A stretch of 64,000 bases of DNA. Origin: Cladobotryum mycophilum (lineage: Eukaryota; Ascomycota; Sordariomycetes; Hypocreales; Hypocreaceae). The notes below the pieces were generated by a model that worked only from the letters and a program-made list of their open reading frames with translations, made no database searches and had not been told where the DNA came from. Below are positions 43,493 to 55,117 of this stretch, in pieces (the first letter of the stretch is position 1; each line of letters begins with the position of its first letter). The stretch lies in contig CM071590.1 of assembly GCA_036429605.1 (NCBI GenBank), positions 930,001-994,000 on the forward strand, read 5' to 3'. The position numbers were made by a program, and so were the translations under genes.

Positions 43493-44520
43493 ATGTCAAA
43501 ACTAATTCTTCCATTAGCCATTCTCCCCTCTGCCGTTATGCAGTCAAGTCCGATGGCGGCAGGTCCGCGCATCGAGCCGAGTCCGCAAAGGTTTGCATCA
43601 CCAAACCGTCAAGCCACCAGGTTATTTGCATCCGCAGCCCTTCCGTCGGATTCATCAAATTCATCCTTGCGCCCAACCGACGAACGCCTGGCAAGGGGCA
43701 TAAGAACCATCATCACGCCAGAGCTGCTCAGGGAGGTTCATGCGTTTTGGTTCGAGCATCTATCCGGCCCGGATGCCTTCATCCTACCCGGCCCAGAAGA
43801 CAGCAAGCGATGGTTCTTTGGCGGAGAAACTCTAGACAAACAATGCGTGTTAGTATCCTAAAAGATTCCCCAAGAGTCCATGCAAGCGCTCACAGCCGCA
43901 GAGAACGCTTCGCCCCAACGTTGGACGCCCTCCGCGCGTCTGGCGTCAAATCCGGACACGACATTATCAGCGCACTGCAGCCCAGCAGCGCAAACGAATG
44001 GCTGAGTCTATTAATCCTCCTTGACCAAATCTCGCGCAACTGTTATCGCGGCGAAGCGTCCAGCCACGTCTTTACAGTGTTCGACCCCATAGCCAAGGAC
44101 ATTGCGCTTTCTGCGCTTGAAAGAGGTATTCCTCACGAGTGGCCAGAGATACGCTGGCAATTCGCCTCTCGCAGCTGGTTCTATCTTCCGCTCATGCACT
44201 CCGAGGACCGTGCCACTCACGAAATGGTGCTTCGCGAGTATGAGCGCATGGCGCAGGATGTCGAAAGCCTGATCGAAGCCAAGATCGAGGACGGCGATGG
44301 TGAGAAGAATGAGTATCGAGCCAGGGCCACCAGAGCCGTCCAAGGTAGAGAAGAGGAAGCTCGAAAGTATGGGCAGCTAAATTGGGGCTTTGAGAAAAGA
44401 CACTGGGACATAATTCAGCGGTTCGGCCGGTATCCCCATCGAAACAAGGCAATGGGAAGGGAGACTACGGCGGAAGAGAAGGAGTATCTCGAGAATGGGG
44501 GAGAAACGTTTGGAGGCTGA
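43493..44520 (+). CDS. DUF924-family protein
   Basis: Protein of about 324 residues resembling the DUF924 (YmdB-like, all-helical TPR-like) family found from bacteria to fungi; biochemical role unknown. Exon 1 is 43493-43848 and exon 2 starts at about 43902 (an alternative acceptor is at 43896), joining ..WFFGGETLDKQCV to ERFAPTLDALRASG. Family blocks are VHAFWFEHL, SANEWLSLLILLDQISRNCYRG, IAKDIALSALERGI, FYLPLMHSEDRATHE and FGRYPHRNKAMGRETTAEEKEYLENGGETFGG, the last being a very characteristic C-terminus. The N-terminal 65 residues are Ser/Arg-rich without acidic residues, which could be a mitochondrial presequence (inference). The precise acceptor is uncertain by six bases. Confidence 0.85.
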
Positions 44521-44753
44521 AGGTGCGCTGCCTACCCAGGTAGTTGATTTAATCCCTTTCTCATCTCTCAGACAACCAAATAAAAAAGGGTGATGGAAGG
44601 TGCAATGTCGTTGCAGCAATGAGTCCCATCACCAAACACTGCCTTCATCCCTTATCCATCATCTCTTTACTCCAAACGCACAATCTCTTCAGCTCTTTTT
44701 TCATCACTCGTTTAAAATCCATTGCAAGGAATCTTTTATATAAATTAGAAAAA

Positions 44754-45368
44754 ATGAACTACTGCTACAACTACAGCCTCAACACTTCTTACGGAGCTCC
44801 TGCGGGATGCTACTATTTTCCGGGCATCTTCATCCAAGGCATTCCCACACAAAACAACTTCAACCAAAGCGATCTCGCCCACGGCAACTTGACCGCCCAA
44901 GACAACTTCACCCAGGGCGACTTCACTCACAGCAACACCTGCCAGAACAATGACATGGTTACATATTTCGCCGCAGCGCAACCCGTCTACATACCCTCTA
45001 TACAGTTATACTGCATTCCCAACGACCAGCTCAAAACGTTGGATACCGATGTGCAGGCTCTGACCAACCACATGAGCATGCACTTCCAAGGCTTGGTCTC
45101 TGAGATTCAAGTATTGAGATCGCAGCTAGCCTTTCTCCAAGACCAGTGCGTTGTCCGCCCTTTTTCTTTTCTTCTCTTTTCTTCTCTTCTCTCTTCTTCT
45201 CTTCTCTTCTGCTACATGACTGAGCTAACAGGACATTTCAGACAGGTGAGCTTAAGCCAAGCCTTACAGACCAATGGTCCTCCCGACGTCGCGTCAGACT
45301 CTGGATCCTCGTCAACTGGACAAACTGTTCTCAGGAATCCCATGGCAGGTCATCGACAAAGTGCATAA
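44754..45368 (+). CDS. hypothetical coiled-coil protein, two exons
   Basis: Unrecognised protein of about 172 residues. The ATG at 44754 follows an A-rich leader (AAAAATGAAC). Exon 1 is 44754-45145 and exon 2 is 45242-45368; the 96-base intron is strongly CT-rich with a CTAAC branch site 12 bases before the AG. The N-terminal half is rich in Asn, Tyr and Gln with a loose five-residue periodicity (NNFNQ SDLAH GNLTA QDNFT QGDFT HSNT), superficially like pentapeptide repeats. Residues about 95-135 form a probable coiled coil (LDTDVQALTNHMSMHFQGLV..). Without splicing the frame also stays open, so both forms are possible. No function is assigned. Confidence 0.55.
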   Translation: MNYCYNYSLNTSYGAPAGCYYFPGIFIQGIPTQNNFNQSDLAHGNLTAQDNFTQGDFTHSNTCQNNDMVTYFAAAQPVYIPSIQLYCIPNDQLKTLDTDVQALTNHMSMHFQGLVSEIQVLRSQLAFLQDQCVVRPFSFLLFSSLLSSSLLFCYMTELTGHFRQVSLSQALQTNGPPDVASDSGSSSTGQTVLRNPMAGHRQSA

Positions 45369-46425
45369 AACGTCCCATAATGGACACAAAAAAAAGAAAG
45401 AGGCTGAAAGGATTAGCAAAGCGTTCTATATATGGTATTGAAATAATAAAGTAGATTAATATGATTTCTTTTTTAGCGGACATGGATGTTTCTCAGCTCC
45501 ACCAAAATAACATTGTGATCCTTGTCTCTCTCCCCTCTCCCCATGCAGCATCCATGGAGTCCAACAGAACTTCTCCGCAAGACAAGACACGGATGGCCCA
45601 CTACCCGAGAAGAGCCAAAACCAAAATACCCCAAATTTAGTCCCCCCAAACAAACACGCATGCACATGAACAAGATGCGGAAAAAGAGGGCATTGACTAA
45701 TCAGCGTTTCATTCAAAGGAACACGAACACGCCTACTGTGACAAGCAAAAAGAAAAATTAGAGAAAAAGCCGATGATACGTTGGATCGCACACAAAGCGT
45801 CTTGTCTCCTCTCCGCCCCCCCCCATGCTCAAGCCAAAAAGACAAGAATGGTTGCTCCGTTGGCCGCAAGAGACGGAGCAACTTTTGTAAAACAAAGGAG
45901 CAAAAATTCCCTTTGTGGTAACTTGGACCGAGGTCAATCAATCAATCAAGCAACGGAGGGGGCTTTGTTCGCCTATTTGTATGTCTTATGTAGTAATAGG
46001 CTCTATTTTTTTTTTTAAAAAAAAACCCCCCAGCATTTTTCAATCAATCGTCCTTGATCCTCTTCTTTCCATCTTTGTTTCCCTTTCTTTCTTTCCCACC
46101 TTTTCCTAGACATCTTTGTTACTTTTGTTTTCGAGTTTTCGAGGTTTGTTACCCCGGATTTTCGACCAAGTATTAAACTGGCAACACATCACCGTGAACT
46201 TATTTTTGCGCTACCAACTCAACTGACTTGGACTTGGACATCAGAAGCAAACATACTACCTACTTCCGTGCTGGCTTTTGGGTTACCCCTCCCCCCTCTC
46301 AGCGCTCACCTACCTACTTCAAAAACAACCAAAAAAAATCACTGCAGTCAATTGTGCCACTGCAGTAAACTTCACCTTCCAACTACACAATCTCGAGATA
46401 CCTACTCAGTCCCCTCCCCTTCAAA
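45369..46425. other. gene-free spacer, promoter of EBP-like gene
   Basis: About 1 kb without a gene. It contains a T-run/A-run palindromic stretch near 46,007-46,026 and CT-rich promoter-like sequence before 46426. Confidence 0.5.
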
Positions 46426-47484
46426 ATGGTGGTCAACACCAGAGCGTCCTCTCGCCCCCGAAGCGTCGGCCCTGAATCCCCCGACCTTCCTCCTCCTCCG
46501 GCACCAAGCGCAGCAACAACACCAGCAAGTCCAGATCATCCAACTCTTCTTCTTCGTCTTCATCCTCCTCCGCAGACACGTGGAGCCACACGCCCACCTC
46601 CCTCACCCTCTGGTGGATGGCCATCTCCCTCCCCTCGTCATCTGGGACACGGGCTACACCCTCGGCCGCCCCCACACCATGCCCGGCGGCTCCCTCCACT
46701 GGCCCGTCTGGGCCCCCTACAAGCTCTACGGCGAGGTCGACCACATCTACGGATGGAAGGCCTACAACGCCGGCAACGGCTTCACCGCCGCCCAGGGCCT
46801 GCTCAACGCCGTCGAGACCGTCATGTACATCTGGTATCTCTGGATCTACTTCACCCGTAGCAAGACCCTCCCCTCCACCGGCCAAAAGGTCATCGCCGGA
46901 AAGCCCGGCGCAAAGGCCACCCTCATTGGCTTCTCCGCCGCCGTCATGACACTCAGCAAGACGGTCCTCTACTGTGCGTCCCGGTTCCCCCTCTTCGGCT
47001 CATCGCCGCAGCTGCCGTCTCCCCCCAGGCCCCATCACGTAGGCTAATCTCCTTCCGACTCACAGGGGCAAACGAGTACTACAGTGGCTTCGACAACATC
47101 GGCCACAACGCCCTCATCGACCTCATCTTCCTCTGGATCATCCCCAAGTACGTCCCCTACCACTTCGCTGACCCCGAGCTTGATTTCTACGAGACTTTTC
47201 TCTGGAACGCCCTCACCCCCTACTTCGGCCTCGCCTCGCAGTTCCTCCTCAAGTACCTCATTGAAACCCCCGTCGAGCTCCTCTCCAAGCTCGTCCTCAA
47301 GATCATGCTCAAGTTCCCCATTGTCCGCATGATTGAACCCGCGTCCACAGAAGTAGTACCGCTGACCAGTTACCTTGCTCTCTTCCTACACAGTGGCGCC
47401 TGGCTCGTCGGCTCGACCTACATGGTCGCCTCCATGGGCGGAGAAATCATCGACGGTCTTGCGGGACATGCAAAGACCGAGTAA
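46426..47484 (+). CDS. EBP/EXPERA-domain membrane protein, two frameshifts
   Basis: Member of the emopamil-binding-protein (EXPERA) family of four-span ER membrane proteins, relatives of sterol delta8-delta7 isomerase. Exons are 46426-46973, 47066-47147 and 47394-47484. Recognisable blocks: WDTGYTL..PHTMPGGSLHWPVWAPYKLYGEVDHIYGWKAY, ETVMYIWYLWIYF, WANEYYSGFDNIGHNALIDLIFLWIIPNGAWLV and GGEIIDGLAGHAKTE. The N-terminus is read in three frames. A missing C near 46478-46482 and another near 46631-46634 would restore a protein of about 240 residues with a Ser-rich head (SNNTSKSRSSNSS..). Both breaks are in C runs and are probably assembly errors. The second intron (47148-47393) is itself open and in frame. 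Enzyme activity is unproven; many fungal EXPERA proteins are uncharacterised. Confidence 0.8.
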
Positions 47485-48164
47485 GCCCTTTTCTCCTTTT
47501 TTCTTTTTTTTCTTTTCCTTTTTTTTAGAATCTCAAGTGTGTGTGTGTGGGGGGGGGGGGGGAGGGGGAGAATGTCCATAACGTCACTTGAGGCTGAGTG
47601 AGCACAATTCAATGTCTCATAAGCTCGCTTCGGGGGCTGTGATGAGGATGATGAGATGAGAAAGTAAAACAGCGGAGAAGTTGTATGAGAAAAGTGGTCG
47701 GAGGATGTCTTGCTCTCGTATACGGATACACCCCTCCAATGCGACGAATAGAAAAAGAGTTGGATCAGACATGTATGAGCCCTAGATTTGTTAGTTAATG
47801 GAGCAAAGCAGCCGGTCACTGTCCAATGGATGGATTTCATCCCAAGTCATGAGCTCACTTCACATTTGCAACGTGTCCCAACCTTCACTCTCCATGAGAA
47901 AAGATGTCAGAGGTAAAGAGAGAAAAAAAGGATATTTCAGCCCAACATATCAAAAAAGTATTCATTCCATTTCCGGGTCTCGCCCGCTAAGTGACAAAAG
48001 AATATATAAATATTAAAAAGAGTGATCAGACAAATGGTATCGTAAATGTGTCCTGTCTGCAGACACTGGGTATCAAACAAAACAAAAAAGCATAGTAAAC
48101 AAATGCCAGTGAGGCCTGTCGTTGAAGCGTTCGTGAAACTTTCCCTTTCCCTGCCAAAATTTCG
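47485..48164. other. spacer between convergent genes
   Basis: About 680 bases, 3' flanks only. Contains T-rich and TG/poly-G runs at about 47,496-47,567. Confidence 0.5.
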
Positions 48165-50940
48165 TTATTTCATGTCCGTAAGTCCCCCAAGACCCCCGTA
48201 TTGCGCCCACACATCACTGGAATCCGTTTCTGGTTCCGTACCGTCCATAAACGCCTGCATAATAGACCAATCATCAGAACTCCTCTTTTTTGCCAACGAG
48301 TCTTGGTCGACATCATTATCCCGGATGCGAACCGTCTCGGGCTTCTCCACAGGCTCCACGGGCTTCCTTCTCATGTCCGACATGATGGTGTAACGTCGCT
48401 GAAGGCCGGTCGATGCCGGCACCGATGCTACGGGCTCGTAGCTACGTCGCTTCCTTTTGACCAAGACGTTTTTTTCAAAATTCTTCATATGGCCTTCAAT
48501 GTCCATACTTTCTTTCTTTGGTGATTCGTGTATAATGGGGTCAGATGCAGAGCGCCAGGCGTCTGTTCTAATAGGTGTTTTGTGTTGAGGTCCCCACCGA
48601 GCTAGTAAAAGTTCCATCTCCTGGGCATCCTCGATGGGGGAAGACGGACTAGGTGTTGTGATTGTTGATGGCAATGTGTCTATCGTACTGCTCATGCTTT
48701 CCAGAGCCGATGCAGTACTTGAGCTAGAGTTTGATTGTGAAGAGGCTGTTGAGTCGCTTCTGCCTGCCAGGCTCCCCTTCATTACCAGTACTTCCATAGG
48801 CTCGATAGTGACATCCTGTGTCCCATTACCGTAGCCTTGCACGACAATTTCGTGATAGGGTATTGATGGTAGGATGATTTGCTGCGGTTCGGAGAAAGAG
48901 CCCGGCTTCAGTCTCCGCAGCGATCTTCGAAGAGTCGAATTTCGCCTTAGGTTGATGGAGAATGAGCTTGATCGAGACAGCTGAGGCGTGGCACTTTCAG
49001 AGACGTTTGACAGAGACGATGATCGTCTGTCTTTTTGCGTCAAAGCAAGGTAGTCAATATCTGGCTTAATTTCTATCATCCCGAATGAACTGTTTCGACT
49101 AGGACTTCCCCAATGAGTTCTTCCATCGCTTCCTGGGCTCGCAGGTTCATCTTTTAATTCGTACTTTTCTCGCCATGGCGGTGTGCCTTCCATCGATACA
49201 CAGAGGTGGTATGAAGTTTTCTCATCTTGGACTGGGACAGGTTGCATCGTTGCACGGCGAAGAATTTGATATACAGCGCAAATCATTATCCAGCGTACCT
49301 TGCGAGCATCTAAAACCGACACTTTTTCGTCTTTGTCTGCCTTTTTAGGAGACAGGATGGACTCTTCCTCAAATTTTCGATATGCTCGCACGAGGTCGTT
49401 TTTGAATACCTCTTCTGACCAGTTGGACGCCCTGATGAGTGCGGCATGTGTAACTTGTCGCTGGCTTGCCGTCATCTTTTCTCCACGTGTGAACCAGGAC
49501 AGAAAACGGGCTGAGCTGGGGAGGTCAATATGTGGAAGTTGAGGTAGTGGGCGCTCTAGAGCTTCGAGATTGTAGCGCTCTTCAAACGATTGAACAAGCT
49601 GAAGGGTACAAAGTCCTCCTACATGCGTGGGCGGCATCGTGTCAGTACTCTTCAAGTTATTGTCTACCAGCAGCTTGTACAGAGCCTCAAAATCCGTGGC
49701 CATGGAACGGAGCACGTTTGCGTCAAATGCCTTTGGAGGATAGTAGCCCAATTTTGTCGAGTAAAAGGCCAGGAGAAAACAGCGGAAGCGCTCGAGGTGT
49801 GCACGAGTTCCGGGTGGAATGCCCAGATACGTGTCCGACAGCTCGTCGTCGAGAAAGGTCCGCAGCATGTCCGATGTTTGTAAGAGCTGGGCGTTCAAGA
49901 GGATGCGTGACTTTTTGATCAGTTTTCTCGATGTCGAGCTCGTCAGCTGCTAATTGTTAGTTTCCTGCTCGCCACTCGCCAACCAAGTCTATGGAGCTTC
50001 TTACCTGGTATTCCGGGCAGCTAGTCAATAGCCCGTACATTCCTACACAGTGAGGGAACGCTTTGGCATACAGCTCCTTCATCCGGAATGTCTCTGCTAG
50101 GTGGAGAATAGCCAATGCATAGCTGGGTTCCTCGGCCATGTTGAGGTAGCCAGCCTGGCGGAGGTATTCCATTAGATCGCTGTCATCGGTATCTACCGTA
50201 GATCGATATTCCTGGAGAGAACGTCGAAGCCCAACGAGGGCAGCACCGAGGTGTTCGGCCGCCATTGGTCGTCCAAGCACCCAGGCAAGAAGATTTCGGA
50301 TCGTCTGATGATGGTGATGAGCCTGGAGTTCAGTTGACGAAGGCGGTGCTGGGATGTATAGCTCCACGGTTGACCTGGGATGTGTCTGATCCCAACTCTC
50401 AATCTCCTCTGCCGTCTTGGAAGGGAGACCGTCGAGAACCAAGAATTTCTCAATCAAGGGGAAGCAGCCGGTAGATATTAGAGCAGAAAAAGGGAGTTTG
50501 AAAGACGGGCCCCGCTTTGACTCGCCCTTGGCGTAGAGATGAATGAGGCAGTTGCCGTTTCTTTCCCAAATCTCAGGGTCCTAATGCACATGTTAGAGTC
50601 GGAAGGTACAATCCGTGATATTTTGCTGAGGTAATGAAAGATCCAATGAATCAAGATGAATTGATGAATTGAGTTTTCGGACAAGCAAACTTACTCTTCG
50701 CAGCTTATCCCAGTCTCTGCACGTTCTGCTCCGTCCGTCCCATCGCTTCATTGGCAAGAATTTGGCATTTTCACCGACGCTGAGACCTCGTGCCCTGCGA
50801 GCGCTATCTGATCTCGGCCTTGGACCTGCCATCCGGAGTGTTGGCATCAGTATGGGAGGTGATCTCTTTTTAAAGTGGTTAATTGGCGTCAAGGCCAGTT
50901 TATCATATAGACCAAATCCGGAGTCAAACGCATTCGGCAT
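48165..50940 (-). CDS. large fungal protein of unknown function (DUF8004-like)
   Basis: Predicted protein of 867 residues from exons 50940-50695, 50580-50005 and 49946-48165; all introns are phase 0 with GTAAG donors. The block DPEIWERNGNCLIHLYAKGE..RGPSFKLPFSAL at the start of exon 2 and the helical region through exon 3 (to about residue 480) resemble the fungal-only family labelled DUF8004; the name is given from memory and is not certain. The last 300 residues are Ser/Thr-rich with repeated basic and phosphorylatable patches (RRSSSLSNVSES, SRSSSFSINLRRNS), suggesting a regulated cytoplasmic protein. The start at 50940 is the first in-frame ATG after the open frame begins; a later ATG (MAGPRPRSD..) is an alternative. 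Function unknown. Confidence 0.75.
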
Positions 50941-53900
50941 CGATTCCACCCCAAAGTCAATGGTACCACAAAGCTGCAATCCAACAAGATTGACGGACGC
51001 CCCGAACACAACGGTAATGTCGCAAGTCAGCGAGCTGTTTTCGTGTTTCCAGCTGGTAATATATCAAAAAGTGGCTGGAATTGGCAGAGCTGGCACTCGT
51101 GAATTGATTGGTATCACGACAGTACGTATTCGCATACAATGGCGTCGACGGGAGCCATTGGATGGCGATGGTGGTGGTGGTGGTGCAGTTATTCGGAGGT
51201 GGCGCTAAGAACTATTTTCTAAAGCAAGTCGAAAGCCCGTTCTCTTCTTTGTTCTTTTCTTTTCTTTTCTTCTTTCTACGCACTGTTCTGTTACTCGCCG
51301 GCAGCAGAACAGGTCCTTAAAGGAAAGAAAGAAAAGAAAAAAGAGGGAAAGGGGGAAGAAAGCGGGAAAAGGAGCTCTGGAAAATGAAGAGAAGCTTTCG
51401 TGGAAATCGTCACAATTTACCTTGTCTTGCGTTGGTGTGAAAGTAAATAATACCCATTTTACAGGCCTACCCCTAGCTTCACTGTTTACAATTTGCTGTG
51501 CCCAGCACCACGGAGCCTGCTGCATATGGTGCTTGGTGCATACGGTACAGGTATGGTTACCTTAGCTTCCAATTTACAGTAACCAGACCCTAGGTTTTTT
51601 TTTAGTCCCCGAAGCTTGGCTTGGCCTTGGTGGCGGTCCTGCATGCATGCATGGGATGCCTTGGGATGGGATGCTTGGGGGTGAGGGTGGGCGAGGGTGA
51701 GGTGAGGCGTGAGATGCATAACCCTGCCTGTGCTGTGGCGGCCTTGTTTGTTTGCTTGCTGCTCGAGCACACTACGGGGTGCGAAGTACGGAGTTACCAC
51801 CACCACGGATGAGAGAGCCCGCCCATGAGAAAATAACTGGTATGCGCCATGTCTCGCTAGACGACCAGTTACGGCGAGCCGAACCCCTGTCGCAATGAAC
51901 TGAATGGGGTCGTGGGAGGCGGTGGTGAGCTGGCATGAGGAAGAGCAGAGAGGCGTCCACGTTCCGTTGAGATGCGTCGGCGTCCCAGACGATTACTTTT
52001 TACTGGGGCCCAGATCATATCATCATCATCATTATGCCCGCTTTCGCATCTACATGTCATTTGCGGTCAACAGAGCGTCGCACACATGTTTGCACACGTT
52101 TCGTTTACCCAGCGACGCGACCGACGGCCATGGGGCGGACGCACACAGATTGCTTTGATCCAAGCAAGTAAGAAATAAGGAAAGAAAAACAAGCCAACAG
52201 AGCCAATGGGGGACCACACATCCAGACCTGCATCACCAAAGCGAGGCCAGCCTCGGTCTGCCACCCTCTCACATCGCAGACAGACACACACACCATCACT
52301 CGCACTCACACCACTATCACACCAAAGACGCAATCTGCAAAGACCTCTGGGCCATCTCAATTCGCCCAGCCATTCCAGGCACAGGCACAGGCATGGCTGA
52401 AAACCAGGGACCCCCGTCGAGCAATCAGCAACGAGTTGCCCACGTCATTCACCTCCGTTGCAACCGGACTGTTTACCTTCCGTACCTTTAGGAGCGTTTC
52501 TCAATCAGAAGTCTCAAACCCAATCGAGATATCCGCACACACGGCACGTTGAAGTAACATTCAACTTGGTAAGCTTTTCCCGTCTTTGACGTTACCTTTT
52601 TCTTTTTCTTTCCTTTCTTTACGGAGTATTTCACGCATATCTTGTCCCTCTTCGCCCTGCCTTAAATACACACATAAGCCGCAAGAACCGCCCGTTTAAT
52701 CCATTGGGTATCCATCGGTGTGAGAACTAAGTTCTGTTGATAGAGAAAAAAGAGAGCTTTTTTGGGTTTTTTGGTTCTCTTCGATATCAACCATCTACTA
52801 CAAGTGCTGACTGCAGATTGGAGGCGAGAGAAAATAGATGCACAGCACAAACACGACACACACAAAACAAGAAAATTTTGCTTGTGTTTGCCCGAGAGAG
52901 GGGAAATGATGAAATCCCGCAAACAGCTGTTGACCGAAAAAGCCAAGACCCACGACGCCGGCACTGACGGACGTGCAAATCAATATACTACTATATACGC
53001 AAACGGCGAAATGTCCATTGGATCCAAGGGAAGATCTACTTTCTACTATCGACTAATACCGCTTCGCAGTGACGCCAAACAAAGCTTTTTTTCCAGCACG
53101 CCCCGTGCAAGCCCTCTGAGGAACATGGACTGATCCCTCCCTTTCTTGCGCTGCCTGCATCGCCCCCAGGTACCCTTGCAGCAAAAGGCCAAGTCCGAAA
53201 TAAGAGAGATTTGTGTGCCCCTCGCGCTTCGGCCTCGCACAAAATTTCTCTCACATGGGATGTGACAAGGCTTGAAGTGTCAATGTCTTGCTTTTTTCTT
53301 TCTTTTTTCCCCTTCTTCTCTTGCGAACGCTTCTTGTCGACATGCAGTTCCCTCCTCCTGGCCTGGTCCTTCTACTTCACCCCCTCCCCTCGCATCGTTC
53401 GACGGCTCATGCAAGCCCCCTCGGTAAAATGGCAAACCACGACGCAGGTGCCCGGTGCTTCATCATTCGTCAAAAAATACGCAGCCCTGTGGCCTTGTTT
53501 ACCAAGTTCTTGGTCTAGCCTGGCCTCGTTCCGTGATGTAGTTGTCGTTCAACAAAGGTCCATTGAAAACTTAATTTGAAACCAGTCGAAATCCCATCAT
53601 TGTTCTCTGAACTATCCATGGATCTAAGCTGATTAGTCGTAAATAAAATAAAAAACGGCCAGACCATAGATGTTAGTCTAAAGTGGATGGTAGCATCCAA
53701 ACGGGCTGCCCCGTAGTCTCAACTCGAAGATTTCGATGTTCATTGAGGGGTTAACAAAAGGAAAAATTGACCATTTCACTCGCAAGTGGATATTTGTCTC
53801 GTCTTGTCTTTGACTCTAGATTTTCAGACATAGCACACCGACCTCGATGATACCAAACGGCGGTATGAGTTGTACAATATCATTATCACTCTTCATATAA

Positions 53901-55117
53901 GACATACATGGGCCAATTCACCAACCACCTCAAATGGAAGACATACATGCCTACAGTAGTTACAGTAGCGCAATCGCACAATCGCATAGTTTGGGAACTG
54001 AGAACCAGGTTGCCAGAAACTTGATCGTGCTCCGCATCCCTGTCCCGTTTCCCTTCTTAACTCGTCCTGGCAACTGTCGCGGGATATCACCATTTTCATT
54101 TGCCTGGAGCTTTTCTCACCCCCTCACCTTACACGGGGGGTCTTGGCGCACCCAAATCAAGTAATCCGGACGAATATCGTCAATTGAATGGTCCGAAATT
54201 CAAACTCCCATGGTTCCATTGCCACAACATCATCATCATGCAACGTACGCCAGCAAAACGCTACGGGAACTTTGAAGGGAGGGGAGGGGAGGGGAGGGGA
54301 GGGGAAAACGCCTCCCCCGAGAGAGTATCACTTGCATATGCGAACGTAACGTCCAACTTGTTTTTTTTCCTTTTCCTTTTCCTTTTGTTTTGTCAAAGAA
54401 GACCCTCGTGGAAAGCGGGGGTGGTTGAAAAAAGTGATCCTTGACTCGTGAGGCTGAAGAAGTAGTCCGAGGGCACGAACCGCCCACTAGCTTTGGCGAG
54501 ATGAAAGGTGAGAAATGAGAGAAAAGGAAAAAAGAGGTCAATTGAGTTCAACTAGAGCGAAACGATGGGCGCGCGCGCGGCAGAGGCAAGATCCGTATCT
54601 GCGAACACCAACTCAAAAATTGTTGTTCTAGCGGCGCCAACAACGATCATGGTAGAAACGAAAGCAGCCAACCAGACATTCAAATCAGATAATGTAAGCG
54701 TTATCATGCTTCGGTGCAATATATCGATCGAATCATGTTGGCCGCGACCAGAGTTGGCAGTTTTGACAGGAAAATCTGGGGGGAGGGAGGGATTATCTCC
54801 AATCCCTGGAACAAGAAAAGAAAGAGGTGGAGACCGGGACTTGAAGGGGGTGGGAAGGGGAAAAGCTCGAAAACCAAACCCTTGTCAAGGTGAAGAGACT
54901 TTGATTCTACCACGTGATTGCCCCTCACCGCGGTCTCACCTTAATGCAAACAAGGGTTCTTCACCGAGCTTTTGATTTCTTTGTGCCACCACAAACAAAG
55001 CTATATCGAGGAGGGGGAATTCTTTTGTCTTAGCCCTCCTCGTCCGTCGTCACATTCTAAATCACCATCCGAGATGTAGATGTGATAAGCCAAAAAGGAA
55101 AGAAAGAAAAGAGAATA
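50941..55117. other. 4.2-kb gene-free stretch
   Basis: No gene is supported. Contains AAAG/TTTC patches (about 51,246-51,350), CA dinucleotides near 52,275-52,300, a GGGGA tandem run at 54,279-54,305 and TTTTCC repeats at 54,360-54,390. It separates two divergently oriented genes, so it must include both promoters. Confidence 0.45.
54274..54305 (+). repeat. GGGGA tandem run
   Basis: Five or more consecutive GGGGA units, which could form a G-quadruplex on the plus strand. No gene overlaps it. Confidence 0.7.

Noticed and set aside
46433..46885. 150-codon minus-strand frame over the EBP-like gene
   Set aside because: GC-rich antisense shadow; the plus-strand frames match a known family.
54565..54975. 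136-codon plus-strand frame
   Set aside because: No domain, poor codon pattern, starts in a GCGC run; not distinguishable from chance.
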